This document shows, one piece after another, positions 1 to 9,152 of a stretch of 64,000 nt of DNA (positions are counted from its first letter, which is position 1; each line of letters opens with the position of its first letter). The stretch comes from Corynebacterium wankanglinii. GTDB taxonomy: Bacteria; Actinomycetota; Actinomycetes; Mycobacteriales; Mycobacteriaceae. The translations under genes and the position numbers were made by a program. The stretch is from the NCBI GenBank assembly GCA_014490595.1, contig CP061031.1, positions 1,736,001 to 1,800,000 of the forward strand, in the 5' to 3' direction. Under the pieces are notes generated by a model. It made no database searches and was not told the origin of the DNA. It worked only from the letters and a program-made list of their open reading frames with translations.

Positions 1-170
1 ACCGGTGCCCGACCGAGTGCGAGCAGCACTGCTGAATTCGCGTCGGAGCAGATGGCGGTGAACGGGTTTTGAAGCTTCATAGTGTCAATTTTGACATGCG
101 TGTGTCATTTTCGAAACACCAGCGTCAAAACTGACACGGCCAAGCGAGCTCCGGGCCACCAGGCCCCGAG
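1..170. promoter_or_regulatory. Gene-free left edge with clustered TGTCA/TGACA half-sites
   Basis: No complete gene is visible. Positions 83-96 form the near-palindrome TGTCAATTTTGACA. Further TGTCA or TGACA half-sites lie at 103-107 and 132-136, and GTCAAAACTGACAC spans 124-137. Clustered inverted half-sites of this type look like a repressor operator, probably for a gene to the left of the window because the gene at 171 only ends here. The regulator is unknown. Confidence 0.35.
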
Positions 171-1565
171 CTACACCGCCGAGTCGGAGCCTGCGACGTA
201 GAAGCGCTGCAGGTTGACAAACTCGTCCATGCCCAGCGGGCCGAGCTCGCGGCCCAGGCCGGACGCCTTCACGCCGCCGAACGGCAGCTCGGCACCGCGC
301 GCCTGCGGGATGTTCACGTGGATCATGCCGGTGTCGATCTTGGCGGCAACACGCTTGCCGCGCTCCTCGTCCTCGGACATCACGGCGCCGCCGAGGCCGT
401 AACGGGAGTCGTTGGCAAGCTCGATCGCCTCCTCCTCGGAGGAGACCTTGTACACCTCCGCCACCGGGCCGAAGAACTCCTCGTAGTAGGAATCGGTGCC
501 CACGGGGATGTCGGTGATCACGGCCGGGGTGATGTAGGCGCCCTTGCCGGTGACCTCGCCACCGACGCGCAGGTTCGCGCCCTCGTCAACGGCCAAGCGC
601 AGCTGCTGCGCCAGAAGCTCCGCTGCGTCGCGGGAGGACAGCGGGTAGAACTCGTTGCCCTCGCCCGGGTTGAGCGGATCGCCCTCGCTGTAGGAGGAGG
701 CGATGTCCACCAACGCCTGCACAAACTCGTCGTAAATGTCCTCCATGACGATCATGCGCTTGTTGGACGTGCAGGCCTGGCCCACGTTGCCGATGCGCTT
801 GTTCCACGCGGTCTCGGCCGCCGCCTTCACGTCGGAGGAGTCCAGCACCACGTACGCGTCGGTGCCACCGAGCTCGAGCACGCACTTCTTCAGTGCCTCG
901 CCGGCCTGGGAAGCAATGGCGCGACCTGCGCGCTCGGAACCGGTCAGCGACACGCCCTGCACGCGGTTGTCTTTGATCATCGTGGAGATCTGCGAGTGCT
1001 GGGCGTACACGTTGGTGTACAGGCCCTTCGGCGCGCCGGCCTGGTCGAAGATCTTCTCAATCGCGGCGGCCGAACGCGGGCAGATCTCCGCGTGCTTGAC
1101 CACCACGACGTTGCCCGCCATGATCGCCGGGGCCGCGAAGCGTGCGACCTGGTAGTACGGGAAGTTCCACGGCATGATGCCCACGATCACGCCGAGGGGA
1201 ACCTTGCGAAGGATGGAGGTGCCGCCGCGCTTGTTCGGGATCTCCTCGTCTGCGCCGAACTCCGCGCCGTTGTCGGCGTAGTAGTTAAAGATCTCAACGA
1301 CGTCGTCGACCTCGCCGTCGCCTTCCTCAACCGACTTGCCCATCTCCTCGGCGATGATGCGTGCGAGTTCGTCACGCTGCTCGTCGAAAAGCGAGGCGAC
1401 CTTATGCAGCACCTCGGCGCGCTCCTCGAAGCTCTTCTCGCGCCACTGCTTAAACGTGTCGTTCGCGGTATCCAGCACGTTTTCGAGCTCGTCGTCGGTA
1501 ATGAAGTCGAAGCTTTCGACAATCTCGTTGGTCTTGGGGTTTTGCACTCGGTATTTAGTAGACAT
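171..1565 (-). CDS. NAD(P)-dependent aldehyde dehydrogenase, succinate-semialdehyde dehydrogenase type
   Basis: This is a full-length aldehyde dehydrogenase of 464 residues that oxidises an aldehyde to its acid with NAD(P)+. The best subfamily guess is succinate-semialdehyde dehydrogenase. The cofactor-site motif PWNFPYY is at about 132-138, the general-base glutamate is in ELGG (Glu231), and the nucleophile is in GQACTS (Cys265). The start at ATG 1565 (MSTKYRV) was chosen because family homology begins there; ATG 1574 (MGDMSTKY) is an alternative. The open frame continues upstream to 1928, but that part is arginine/serine-rich and looks like an antisense artefact. The start overlaps the end of the small upstream ORF by a few bases, suggesting coupling. 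The true substrate cannot be read from sequence. Confidence 0.9.
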   Translation of the reverse strand: MSTKYRVQNPKTNEIVESFDFITDDELENVLDTANDTFKQWREKSFEERAEVLHKVASLFDEQRDELARIIAEEMGKSVEEGDGEVDDVVEIFNYYADNGAEFGADEEIPNKRGGTSILRKVPLGVIVGIMPWNFPYYQVARFAAPAIMAGNVVVVKHAEICPRSAAAIEKIFDQAGAPKGLYTNVYAQHSQISTMIKDNRVQGVSLTGSERAGRAIASQAGEALKKCVLELGGTDAYVVLDSSDVKAAAETAWNKRIGNVGQACTSNKRMIVMEDIYDEFVQALVDIASSYSEGDPLNPGEGNEFYPLSSRDAAELLAQQLRLAVDEGANLRVGGEVTGKGAYITPAVITDIPVGTDSYYEEFFGPVAEVYKVSSEEEAIELANDSRYGLGGAVMSEDEERGKRVAAKIDTGMIHVNIPQARGAELPFGGVKASGLGRELGPLGMDEFVNLQRFYVAGSDSAV

Positions 1566-1935
1566 GTCCCCCATGGTACGAGCGTGGCGTGATGCTTGCC
1601 AGAAAATTTTCCTCACGCGCGAGGCGGTCGATGGCGTGGGCGAAGACCTTGAGTTCCGCGCGCGAAGCCACGATGGTCTCGCGGCACGAATACGTCCGGT
1701 CCGGGCGGCGCTGCCAGCGCGTGAACCAGACCTCGCCCGGCTCGCCCTCAGGAAGCAGGAGCATATGCTTCTCGACGCTCCGCCGTACCCGCCCCGGCAT
1801 CCCCTCGATCTCGAGCGTCCAAGCGAGTCGGTTGCGCGTGGCACGGCAGGTGCGGGCGCGGCCAGTGTTGTCGTCATTGATGGGGACCCTTCTTGCGGGC
1901 TGCGTTTCGCCCGCATCGATGGCGGCACACTCCAC
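1555..1935 (-). CDS. Hypothetical protein upstream of the aldehyde dehydrogenase
   Basis: This is an ORF of up to 126 residues whose TAA stop overlaps the start of the aldehyde dehydrogenase gene. The C-terminal 85 residues, from about TLEIEGMPG onward, have balanced protein-like composition (EKHMLLLPEGEPGEVWFTRW). The N-terminus is arginine-rich and the real start may be internal. The overlap implies co-transcription with the dehydrogenase. I do not recognise a family, and it may not be a real gene. Confidence 0.45.
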   Translation of the reverse strand: MECAAIDAGETQPARRVPINDDNTGRARTCRATRNRLAWTLEIEGMPGRVRRSVEKHMLLLPEGEPGEVWFTRWQRRPDRTYSCRETIVASRAELKVFAHAIDRLAREENFLASITPRSYHGGHVY

Positions 1936-2210
1936 CCCCGGTGACTAAGCGGGATTGCCGCGGCGGGTGACTAGTCCGCGCGGCGAAGTGCGAGACGAGA
2001 GGTTCGTCTTCCCCAACGGCCTCTGATTTCTCTTGGCCGATATTGCTTCACACCAGTTCACTCGGGCAACCCTAAACCGCAGCTTGATCCCCCTATTTGC
2101 TCGAGCTTCGGTTGAGGTTGAGGCACGCAGCGACACAGCCTCGGCCCTCCCCGTAACGAGCGCACGTCCTCCCCTCGGACTACACTTCTCCACGACACTG
2201 GGGGATCAAA

Positions 2211-2801
2211 ATGGGGGAAATTATGCACTCAGACGCGCTCGGCGCCGTAGGCATGTTGACGGCGTTCGCCGGGATGATTTTGGCCATGAACTCCGGAACT
2301 CGGCTGCTCGGTTTTGCGCTGCTCGCCGCAGCGGTGGTCATGGGGGTGGCGGGGCTCGTCCGGCGCCGCGAGCCGGTCGATTCGCTGCTCCAGCCGCACC
2401 AACCCAAGCCCGACCGCATTCCGCTGCTGGCGGTGGTTTTCGCGCTAGTCGGCGTCGGGTTCAACTCGCTTGCCCCGGTCCAAGAGAAGCTCAAGGCCAT
2501 CGAGGAGACCGAGTACACCGAGGAACAGCTCCGCGAGATGGAAGACGCGTTGCGTTACGGCAGCCGCAATGGGCGTCGGTTGAGGAGGGCGGAGAGGGCC
2601 GAAGGGGCGTCGATAGGCAATCCGCTCCCCCTCGGCTCAACCGTGCGGATTGATGGATGGGCGATCACGGTCCACGCGCCCGACGCGCACACCGCCACCT
2701 ACACCGGCGCGACGACGGCGAAGCCGTACACGGTGTTAGTAAAAGATGAGGTCATCGAGGTTGCGGTGGGCAACGCCACCCGATACGTGGCCGTTCACTA
2801 G
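2211..2801 (+). CDS. Hypothetical membrane protein
   Basis: This protein of up to 196 residues has two hydrophobic segments at about 10-50 (possibly a helical pair) and one at about 72-90. A charged Glu-rich stretch follows (ETEYTEEQLREME), then a C-terminal soluble tail (GSTVRIDGWAITVHAPD). The tail loosely resembles the start of the Ig-like DUF4352/DUF5067 fold but is short. Two starts are possible: ATG 2211, preceded by GGGGGA, and ATG 2223, preceded by GGGGGAAATT. No function is assigned. It converges on the TRIC-like gene with only 7 bases between stops. Confidence 0.7.
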   Translation: MGEIMHSDALGAVGMLTAFAGMILAMNSGTRLLGFALLAAAVVMGVAGLVRRREPVDSLLQPHQPKPDRIPLLAVVFALVGVGFNSLAPVQEKLKAIEETEYTEEQLREMEDALRYGSRNGRRLRRAERAEGASIGNPLPLGSTVRIDGWAITVHAPDAHTATYTGATTAKPYTVLVKDEVIEVAVGNATRYVAVH

Positions 2802-2808
2802 GCACCCG

Positions 2809-3660
2809 CTACTTCAGCCCGTAGGCCCGGTACAGCGCCGCGACGAACTCGTCGTGGGTGACCTCGCCGTCGACGGAGGCCAGCTCGTCGCGCACGTCCT
2901 TGCGGGTGGGGGCGGAGATCATGGTGGGGGTGGCGGGACGGCGTCGAGAGGCGACGGGCGGAAGCTTCTCCCCCACGCGGTGCTTGACGCTAGTGAAGTA
3001 CCGGTCCACGGGCGCGAGCGCCTCCACGCCCGGCACCGACCAGTTGAACCAGTACGCGGCCACGCCCAGCCCGACGCCCACCAGCGCGGAGACCGCCAGG
3101 CCCACCGACTGCCAACCGAGGTCGTAGAAGAGCTGCACGCTTATCGACGCCACTATCGCCGGCACCACGTACCACTGGCGGTCCACGAGAATGGATGGGA
3201 TCTGGCCGATCATCATCTCGCGGATGACCATCCCACCTGTGGCGGTGAGCACGCCCATGAGGATGCAGCCGAACCAGGTCACGTCCGCGCGGAGGGCGGT
3301 GACGGTGCCGGTGACCGCCCACACGCCGACGATGACCATGTCGCCGTGGAAGCGGAACAGCTCCCAGGCGCGGCCCTCGATGGGCAGGGCGAACGCCACA
3401 AGCGAGCCGACGAGCGCGGTACCGATGTACCACGGATTCTGCAGCGCGGAGGCCGGGGTGGAGCCGATCAGCGCGTCGCGGATCATGCCGCCCGCCATGC
3501 CGGAGATGATGGAGATGAGCATGAACCCGACGGCGTCGAAACGCATGCGTCTGGCTACCAGGCCGCCCATCAGCGCGTTAAGGAACACGCCGATGAGATC
3601 CATCACGGCAAAGGAGAAACCGACGGCGGTGAGCACGTTGTCGAAGTACATGCACGCCAT
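2809..3660 (-). CDS. Trimeric intracellular cation channel (TRIC/UPF0126) family protein, copy 2
   Basis: This 283-residue membrane protein has about seven hydrophobic helices in two related halves, the layout of the UPF0126/TRIC family. Glycine-rich repeats such as GGLVARRMRFDAVGF and GGMIRDALIG at the N-terminal half, and ATGGMVIREMMIG at the second half, are typical. Family members are potassium/cation channels in the cytoplasmic membrane. A roughly 80-residue basic tail follows the channel core. It starts 12 bases after the stop of a paralogue (3673-4488), so the two form an operon. The TATG at 3651 (MYFDN) is an alternative start. Confidence 0.85.
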   Translation of the reverse strand: MACMYFDNVLTAVGFSFAVMDLIGVFLNALMGGLVARRMRFDAVGFMLISIISGMAGGMIRDALIGSTPASALQNPWYIGTALVGSLVAFALPIEGRAWELFRFHGDMVIVGVWAVTGTVTALRADVTWFGCILMGVLTATGGMVIREMMIGQIPSILVDRQWYVVPAIVASISVQLFYDLGWQSVGLAVSALVGVGLGVAAYWFNWSVPGVEALAPVDRYFTSVKHRVGEKLPPVASRRRPATPTMISAPTRKDVRDELASVDGEVTHDEFVAALYRAYGLK

Positions 3661-3672
3661 CGTAGGGGGCTG

Positions 3673-4488
3673 CTAGGTAATCGACTCGGTGCGCTCACGA
3701 ACCTCGTTTTGCAGCAGGATGCGCAGGGCTCTGAGCAGTTCTTCGTCGGAGGAATTCTCGAGTGCGCGCGTGACATCCTCGCCGTTGTCTCGCGGTTCGG
3801 CCTCGTCCGTGTGCGTCCCCAGGGCGTCGCCGATCTTCTGCTCCAGCGGGCGCTCGATGTGCTTGGTCTGGAGAAAGGAGAACCGATCCCCGCCGTAGTA
3901 GACCGCGATGGCGAAGATCGGCGCGGCGATGGCGGCGGCGAGCATGCCCTCGCGGACGAGGTCGAAGTGGTTCATCACCAGCATGATCACCGAAGAAATG
4001 ATGGCCGGGAAGACAGTCATCTTCTGGGCGGTGAACAAAGACGGGACGCGCCGTAGCGCAATGTCGCGCATCATCGTGCCGCCGGTGGCGGTGATGACCG
4101 CCAGCAGCAGGCAAGGCACCCAGCTCAGCTCCGCGACCAGGCCTTTAAGCGTGCCAGCGACCGCCCAGACGCCGATGGTGATGATGTCCGCGTAGAAGCG
4201 GAAGTTCTCCCAGAGCTTGCCGCGCAGCGTCACGGTGTACGCGATGGCCGCGCCCAACGTGGCGGTGATGAGGTATCCGGGGTTGGTCAGGGCGGCGGCG
4301 GGGCCGTCGTTAAGGATGGCGTCGCGGATCAGGCCGCCGGCCAGCGACGATATGTACGCGATGAAGGCGAACCCCACGATGTCGAAGTTCATCCGTTTCG
4401 CCACGGTGCCGCCGACGGTTGCGGCGAGTAGCACGCCTGTGTATTCGAGGACGAAGTAGAGGTTGCTTACGGTGTCCGAAATCTCCAT
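3673..4488 (-). CDS. Trimeric intracellular cation channel (TRIC/UPF0126) family protein, copy 1
   Basis: This 271-residue paralogue of the downstream gene has the same two-fold repeat (GGTVAKRMNFDIVGF, SLAGGLIRDAIL, ATGGTMMRDIAL) and a charged C-terminal tail ending in RERTESIT. I chose ATG 4488 (MEISDTVSN) because the family core begins there. The frame stays open to 4614, but that extension is compositionally poor and runs up to the IS30 insertion. The IS30 target arm begins only about 85 bases upstream, so the insertion may have separated the gene from its promoter. Confidence 0.85.
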   Translation of the reverse strand: MEISDTVSNLYFVLEYTGVLLAATVGGTVAKRMNFDIVGFAFIAYISSLAGGLIRDAILNDGPAAALTNPGYLITATLGAAIAYTVTLRGKLWENFRFYADIITIGVWAVAGTLKGLVAELSWVPCLLLAVITATGGTMMRDIALRRVPSLFTAQKMTVFPAIISSVIMLVMNHFDLVREGMLAAAIAAPIFAIAVYYGGDRFSFLQTKHIERPLEQKIGDALGTHTDEAEPRDNGEDVTRALENSSDEELLRALRILLQNEVRERTESIT

Positions 4489-4572
4489 GGCCGCCAAGGC
4501 TAGCCCGCGGCGCTGCGCCCACGCCCTCGCAAGTGGGGCGGGTCTGGGCGAGCATCTCTCGAGCGCGTGGAC

Positions 4573-4599
4573 AAATGGTGAAAAAAGGATGGTGAATCT
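4573..4599 (+). repeat. Left arm of palindromic IS30 target (site 1)
   Basis: The arm reads ATGGTGAA, six to seven bases, then GATGGTGAATCT. The same sequence in inverted orientation (AGATTCACCATC and CTCACCAT) lies just beyond the other end of the IS at 6332-6358. Joined without the IS, the two arms would form one long imperfect palindrome. Confidence 0.7.
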
Positions 4600-4604
4600 C
4601 CGGG

Positions 4605-6317
4605 GCGGGATCAAGCGGTTAATGCGCCACGTTTGAATATTTGCTGGAGTATCTCACGTGGGGTTGCTCCGCCGAGGACTTGTCGGGGTGTGTCGTTGAG
4701 TTCGTCTTGCACCCAGGCGACGTGCTCGGGGGTGACTTCGGCGAAGTCGGTGCCTTTCTTGTAGAAGCGGCGGCGGATCTCACCGTTGGTGTTCTCGTTG
4801 GTCGGCCGCTGCCACGGTGAGTGTGGATCGCAAAAGTACACCTCGCAGCCGTCTTTGATGCGCACACGTGCGGTTTGAGCCATTTCCACGCCTTGATCCC
4901 AGGTGATGGTCTTGAGCTGTTCGGCATTGAGGTCTTTGACCATCTGCTGGATCGCTGCAATCACCGTCATCGATGTGTGTTCGGTGGGCAGATGACCAAG
5001 CAGGGTGTAGCGGCTGGTGCGCTCCACCAGGGTAATCAGCGCGCTTTTGCCGCCCTTGCCGATGACAAGATCACCTTCCCAGTGCCCAGGGATTGCCCGG
5101 TCGTCAACCTCCGGGCTGCGCTTGGTGATTTCAGCGCCTTTGATCCACGGCTTACCCGTTAACACACCGGCATTACGGGGCCGGGTTTTTCGCCGCTTGC
5201 CGCCGCGGATGAGCACATCTTGGGTCTTCATCACCGCTTCAAGCTCGGCGCGCAAGCTGCCTTTGCTCTGGATGTACAAGGCACTGTAGATCGCTTCGTG
5301 GGAAATACGCATGCTTTCATCATCGGCGAAAGCGTGCTGAAGCCACACACTGATGCGCCCGGGCGACCACCGGCGGGCAAGACACGCCACCACCACAGCA
5401 CGAAGCACCGGGTTGTCGTCAAGCTTGCGCACCTTCGGCCGGCACGCACGCGCCTTAGCACCCGTGTGGGCACGCCGGGCGTTGTAGAAGACCTTCTTTT
5501 CGCCGTCATCGTCGATGATTTCCCATCCGTTGCGGGCAATTTCCCGGCTGATCACGCTATGGTGGCGCCCCAGAAGCGTTGCGATCTGTCTGGCTGACAT
5601 TCCCTGGCTGCACCCATGTTGGATCGTCAGGCGGTCTTCAAACGACAGTTGGACCCCGCGGCCGACTTTCACACGGTCCTCGGCGTGGTCGGCAGGCGCG
5701 TGGCCTGCCTGTGTTTTCATTGGTGCTGGCACGGAATCAACTTTGCTGTGTGCAGGGGTTGTTACCGCACAAGCCTCCGGCGTGTTGGCGGGCTGCACCG
5801 CATCACGGTTTCCGCCCGCCTTCTCCTGGCGTGCTTGTTGCACCCAGCGATACACCGAATTCACAGACCTGTCGAACGCCGCCGCGACCTTTTCAACCGG
5901 TTCACCCGCTAGTACTCGCTCGACCGCGTCAGCTTTCTGCTGCGGGGTGATACGGGGCTTTTGCTGCAGTTCGGTCCGCACACCGACTTTCGCCAACCGC
6001 GAGTACAACGCAGCCGCAGAAAGACCTAACGTTGCAGCCGCATCCGGTACCGACATACCTGAAGCCACCAACGCCACCGCGTCGTCGATGAGCTGGTCGC
6101 GTGCACGTGCCAACGCCTTCATCGGTGGGAGCGCACCTGCTTGCTTGACCCATTCATAAACCGTGCCCTCTGCCACACCGGCATCACGAGCAATCTCGCC
6201 GACATCATCGCCTGCAACAAGCCGCGCCACAGAAGCAGCCTTCACATCCTTCGGAGTCCAACGGCCAGCCACAACAACCTCCAAGTCGAGGTGGCGCATT
6301 CACCCACTGACAACTCC
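4605..6317 (-). mobile_element. IS30-family insertion sequence, intact copy
   Basis: The limits were set by comparison with the second copy at 54.2-58.6 kb. Shared sequence begins at about GGGATCAAG on the left and ends at CTGACAACTCC on the right. The ends form an imperfect inverted repeat of about 26 bp (shared core AATGCGCCAC). The element is about 1.7 kb with one transposase gene. The boundaries are good to within a few bases. Confidence 0.85.
4611..6299 (-). CDS. IS30-family transposase
   Basis: This 562-residue transposase cuts and joins IS ends. The N-terminal 180 residues contain two or three helix-turn-helix units (DDVGEIARDAGVAEGTVYEWV, then PDAAATLGLSAAALYSRLAK, then VEKVAAAFDRSVNSVYRWV). 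A further HTH at about 230-260 matches the IS30 target-binding domain (MSARQIATLLGRHHSVISREI). The catalytic DDE residues are in HWEGDLVIG (about D410), TWDQGVEM (about D468) and NENTNG (about E502). The gene is intact, so the element may be active. The extended N-terminus is characteristic of long actinobacterial IS30 members. Confidence 0.95.
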   Translation of the reverse strand: MRHLDLEVVVAGRWTPKDVKAASVARLVAGDDVGEIARDAGVAEGTVYEWVKQAGALPPMKALARARDQLIDDAVALVASGMSVPDAAATLGLSAAALYSRLAKVGVRTELQQKPRITPQQKADAVERVLAGEPVEKVAAAFDRSVNSVYRWVQQARQEKAGGNRDAVQPANTPEACAVTTPAHSKVDSVPAPMKTQAGHAPADHAEDRVKVGRGVQLSFEDRLTIQHGCSQGMSARQIATLLGRHHSVISREIARNGWEIIDDDGEKKVFYNARRAHTGAKARACRPKVRKLDDNPVLRAVVVACLARRWSPGRISVWLQHAFADDESMRISHEAIYSALYIQSKGSLRAELEAVMKTQDVLIRGGKRRKTRPRNAGVLTGKPWIKGAEITKRSPEVDDRAIPGHWEGDLVIGKGGKSALITLVERTSRYTLLGHLPTEHTSMTVIAAIQQMVKDLNAEQLKTITWDQGVEMAQTARVRIKDGCEVYFCDPHSPWQRPTNENTNGEIRRRFYKKGTDFAEVTPEHVAWVQDELNDTPRQVLGGATPREILQQIFKRGALTA

Positions 6318-6331
6318 CGGTATTTCAGGGC

Positions 6332-6359
6332 AGATTCACCATCCTCCTCTCACCATTTG
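6332..6359 (+). repeat. Right arm of palindromic IS30 target (site 1)
   Basis: AGATTCACCATC, a short spacer and CTCACCATTTGG are the inverted counterpart of the arm at 4573-4599. Confidence 0.7.
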
Positions 6360-6384
6360 GCCCCGAGGGGCCTGAACGGGCGCG

Positions 6385-7347
6385 CTACCCCAGGCGCTGC
6401 ACCGCGTCAACAACGAGGTCCCAGAACCGGTCCACGTCTAGGCGCGTGGCCACGGAGGTGTGGCAGGCGGATTCGGCAGCGGTGACGGCGGGAGCGTCAG
6501 CCCCGAACGCGCGCAGGTCCGCAACGGTGCGACCGCGTGTCAGCGTCCCCGCCAGCTCCACCGACACCGGCACGGCCACGGTTTCCGCCACGGACGGGTC
6601 GATGACGTAGGCCACCGCGCACGGGTCGTGCACCGGCGGGTTGTCAAAGCCCTGGGCGTCTTTGTAGTTGCGGCGGAAGGCGTCGATGAGCCCCACGAAG
6701 TCGCCGGCGGAAGTACCCAGTGCTGCGAAACGGGCTTCGACCTCAGGGGTGGCAAGCGCCTGGTGCGTCAGGTCCAAGCCCACCATGACCACGCGCCACG
6801 CCTCGCCGAACACGATCGCGGCGGCCTCGGGGTCCACGGCGATGTTGAACTCTGCGGACGGCGTGTAGTTGCCGGCCCCGTACGCGCCGCCCATGAGCAC
6901 GACTTCCTTCACGCGCGAGACGATCCGCGGCTCCAGCCGCGCCGCCAGCGCAATGTTGGTCAAAGGCCCGGTGGGCACCAGCGTCACGGTGCCCGGCTCC
7001 TCGCGCATCAGCGTATCGACGATCCACTGGACCGCCCCCGCCTCCTCCACCTCAACCGTCGGTTCCGGCAGGTCGAAACCGTGGATTTCCATGCCGGAAT
7101 CGCCGTGGATGTCTTCGGCGGTGATGACGCTGTTGAGCAACGGGCGCGTTGCCCCGCGGTAGACCGGAACGTCCCGCAAACCGGCAACTGTGAGCACCTG
7201 CTGCGCGTTGCGCGTGACCTTATCGATGGTGTGGTTGCCGCCGACCGTGGTCAGGCCGAGTAGCTCGATGTCCGGGTTGCCGGCGGCGAGCAGGATGGCC
7301 ACCGCGTCGTCGTGGCCGGGGTCGCAGTCCAGGATGATCTTACGCAC
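6385..7347 (-). CDS. Inosine/uridine-preferring nucleoside hydrolase
   Basis: This cytoplasmic enzyme of 320 residues hydrolyses the N-glycosidic bond of ribonucleosides for base salvage. The N-terminal calcium-binding signature DCDPGHDDAVAIL (Asp7, Asp9, Asp13, Asp14) is intact. VPTGPLTNIA at mid-protein, GGAYGAGNYTPSAEFNI, and the C-terminal HDPCAVAYV that completes the metal site are also present. Length fits the family. The start is GTG 7347, which overlaps the stop of the upstream MFS gene by eight bases (translational coupling), so the transporter probably supplies a nucleoside or related substrate. Confidence 0.93.
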   Translation of the reverse strand: MRKIILDCDPGHDDAVAILLAAGNPDIELLGLTTVGGNHTIDKVTRNAQQVLTVAGLRDVPVYRGATRPLLNSVITAEDIHGDSGMEIHGFDLPEPTVEVEEAGAVQWIVDTLMREEPGTVTLVPTGPLTNIALAARLEPRIVSRVKEVVLMGGAYGAGNYTPSAEFNIAVDPEAAAIVFGEAWRVVMVGLDLTHQALATPEVEARFAALGTSAGDFVGLIDAFRRNYKDAQGFDNPPVHDPCAVAYVIDPSVAETVAVPVSVELAGTLTRGRTVADLRAFGADAPAVTAAESACHTSVATRLDVDRFWDLVVDAVQRLG

Positions 7348-8781
7348 GGGCAGCCAGGTCCTCTGCAGCGAGCGTGTCCGGCACCGTCTCCGGCTTCGGG
7401 ATGAGGAAGGACGCCGCGAACGCGCAGCCCAGCAGGATGGCGCCGGCGATCATGCCCGCGCGGTAGCTCGCACCCGCGGCGGTGAACACCGCGAAGATGA
7501 TGGTGAAGGAGAGGCCCGCGCCCAGGTTGAACGCGCCGCCGTTCAGCCCCGGCAGGTAGCCCTGGTTGTGCTTCGGGGCGAGCACCACGCCGAGCGAGCC
7601 AAGCATGATGTTGGCCATGCCCGCGTAGGTGATGCCGGCCAGAAGCGACATGGCGAGCAGCATGCCGTGGGTGGGGTTGCCCACAACCACGATGCCGAAC
7701 AGGACGGACAGCGCCGCGCCAGCGATACCGATCTGCAGGATGATCTTGTAGCCCACGCGCCCGGCGAGCCAGCCGGAGACCGGGCCCATGAGCAGGCCAG
7801 CCAGGGCGTACGGGGTCAGCGTCCACCAGGACACCACGCCGGCGGACATGCCGGGGCCGGCCACATCGTCCTGCGCGAGGTTGGGCACCAGGCCGTTCAT
7901 CACGGCAAACACGCCGGTCATGGTCAGCGTGGTGGTGAGCAGGATTGCCCAGGTGCGGCGCTGGGCCAACAGGTCGGTAGACATCAGCGGGTGCGGGCTG
8001 GACTTCTCCGTGCGCCAGAACCACACCAGGGAGGCTGCGCCGATGGCCAGCAGGATGATCACCATGAACCAGTTCGCGGCGGCCAGCGCGCCGGCCTCGT
8101 TGAGCGCGGTGAGGATCGCGGCGGCGCGACGACCAGGCCGACCACGCCCTTCCAGTCCATCGGCTGGAGCTGGTCGGACTTGGTCTCCGGCACGCCGAAT
8201 TGCACGGCGAAGACGGCGATCAGCGCGGCTGCGCCGATGACCCAGAAGAGGGAGCGGAAACCGAAGGCGTCGGTAAGCCAGCCGCCCAACAGCGCGTCGA
8301 TGCCGGCGATGCCGCCGTTGACGGAGGTGAGGATGCCCACCAGGAACGCGAACTGCCTCTCCTCGCGCACCGCCTGGCGCAGCATGACGGAGGTCAGCGC
8401 CACGGTCGGGCCGGAGACACCCTGGATCACGCGGCCGATGAACAGCATGGTCACATTAGTGGCCAGCGCCGCAACCACGGAGCCGATGACGGTGACGACC
8501 ATCATGCCGACCAGCACCTTGCGGCGCCCGATCAGGTCACCCCAGCGGGGCATGAACAGGGAGAACAGGGCCGCGGCGGTGAAGAACGCGGTCTGCGTCA
8601 TACCGATTTGCGCGGTGGTGGCGCTCAGCTCCGTTTCCATGGTGGCCAGCGCCGGCGCGAGCATGGAGGCGTTGAGCTGGAACGCAAAGACGGCGACCAG
8701 CAACGCCGTCATCAGGGGCACGACCTGGCTGGTCGGCAACTTCCGCCCCGCTGCTGGTAACGAGGTGTTGGTCATAGTCAT
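7340..8781 (-). CDS. MFS transporter (frameshifted)
   Basis: This is a major facilitator of about 480 residues read in two frames. The first starts at ATG 8781 (MTMTNTSLPAAG) and runs to about 8130; the second runs from there to the stop at 7340. Together they give twelve or more membrane helices. The first part has motif A (GDLIGRRKVL) and the GRVIQGVSG motif of drug/metabolite exporters. The switch falls in GTCGTCGCGCCGCCGCG near 8125-8131, where one G restores VVAAAAILTALNEAG. It overlaps the nucleoside hydrolase gene, which suggests nucleoside-related transport. One lesion only: either a sequence error or a recent inactivation. Confidence 0.85.
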
Positions 8782-9152
8782 GCGTGCAGTGTAAAACACC
8801 CCGCGCCGCGCAACTACCCCAAGTTTCTCGCCTATCGACGCCCACCTCACGGCCCACTCCCCCTCCCCGATACCCTGGTCGCGCGGAGCATGTGTGCGAT
8901 TGGGTGGCGTCGCACAAAACCTGAATTCGCCGGCAGGAAAAGTCCGAATTGCCCTCGTTTTTCCAGGGAACCTCAGTGAGCCAGCATCACACAACTCGCC
9001 GAATTCAGGTTTTCCCGTCAACCCCGAATTCGGCGCAATTACGGGCACCGAAATCGAGACTTATGTATGCATAAACCGACTTAGGGCCGTCTGAATTCGA
9101 ATTTTCACTTAAGCGATCTTTCCGCGTATCCCCCTGAAAGTTTGCGGCCGGC
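8782..9152. other. Gene-free region with inverted CCTGAATTC repeats
   Basis: No gene is seen. AAAACCTGAATTCGCCGGC at 8916-8934 and its inverse GCCGAATTCAGGTTTT at 8998-9013 form a large inverted repeat. Additional GAATTCGG and TGAATTCG variants occur at 9020-9100. A TGTGCGA/TCGCACA inverted repeat lies at 8892-8915. A copy of GCCTATCGACG is at 8830-8840. The region separates two convergently or serially read minus-strand genes and may hold the MFS promoter. Confidence 0.5.

Noticed and set aside
318-1592. Long plus-strand ORF opposite the aldehyde dehydrogenase
   Set aside because: Antisense frame of a high-GC gene; Val/His/Leu/Arg/Gly-rich and without recognisable motifs.
1566-1928. N-terminal extension of the aldehyde dehydrogenase frame
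   Set aside because: Arg/Ser-rich and lies before the point where family homology starts; the other frame is more protein-like.
2746-4056. 436-codon plus-strand ORF across the TRIC genes
   Set aside because: His/Arg/Asp/Gly-rich antisense shadow of two clear membrane-protein genes.
7190-8794. 534-codon plus-strand ORF opposite the MFS gene
   Set aside because: Composition typical of an antisense frame; MFS motifs are on the other strand.
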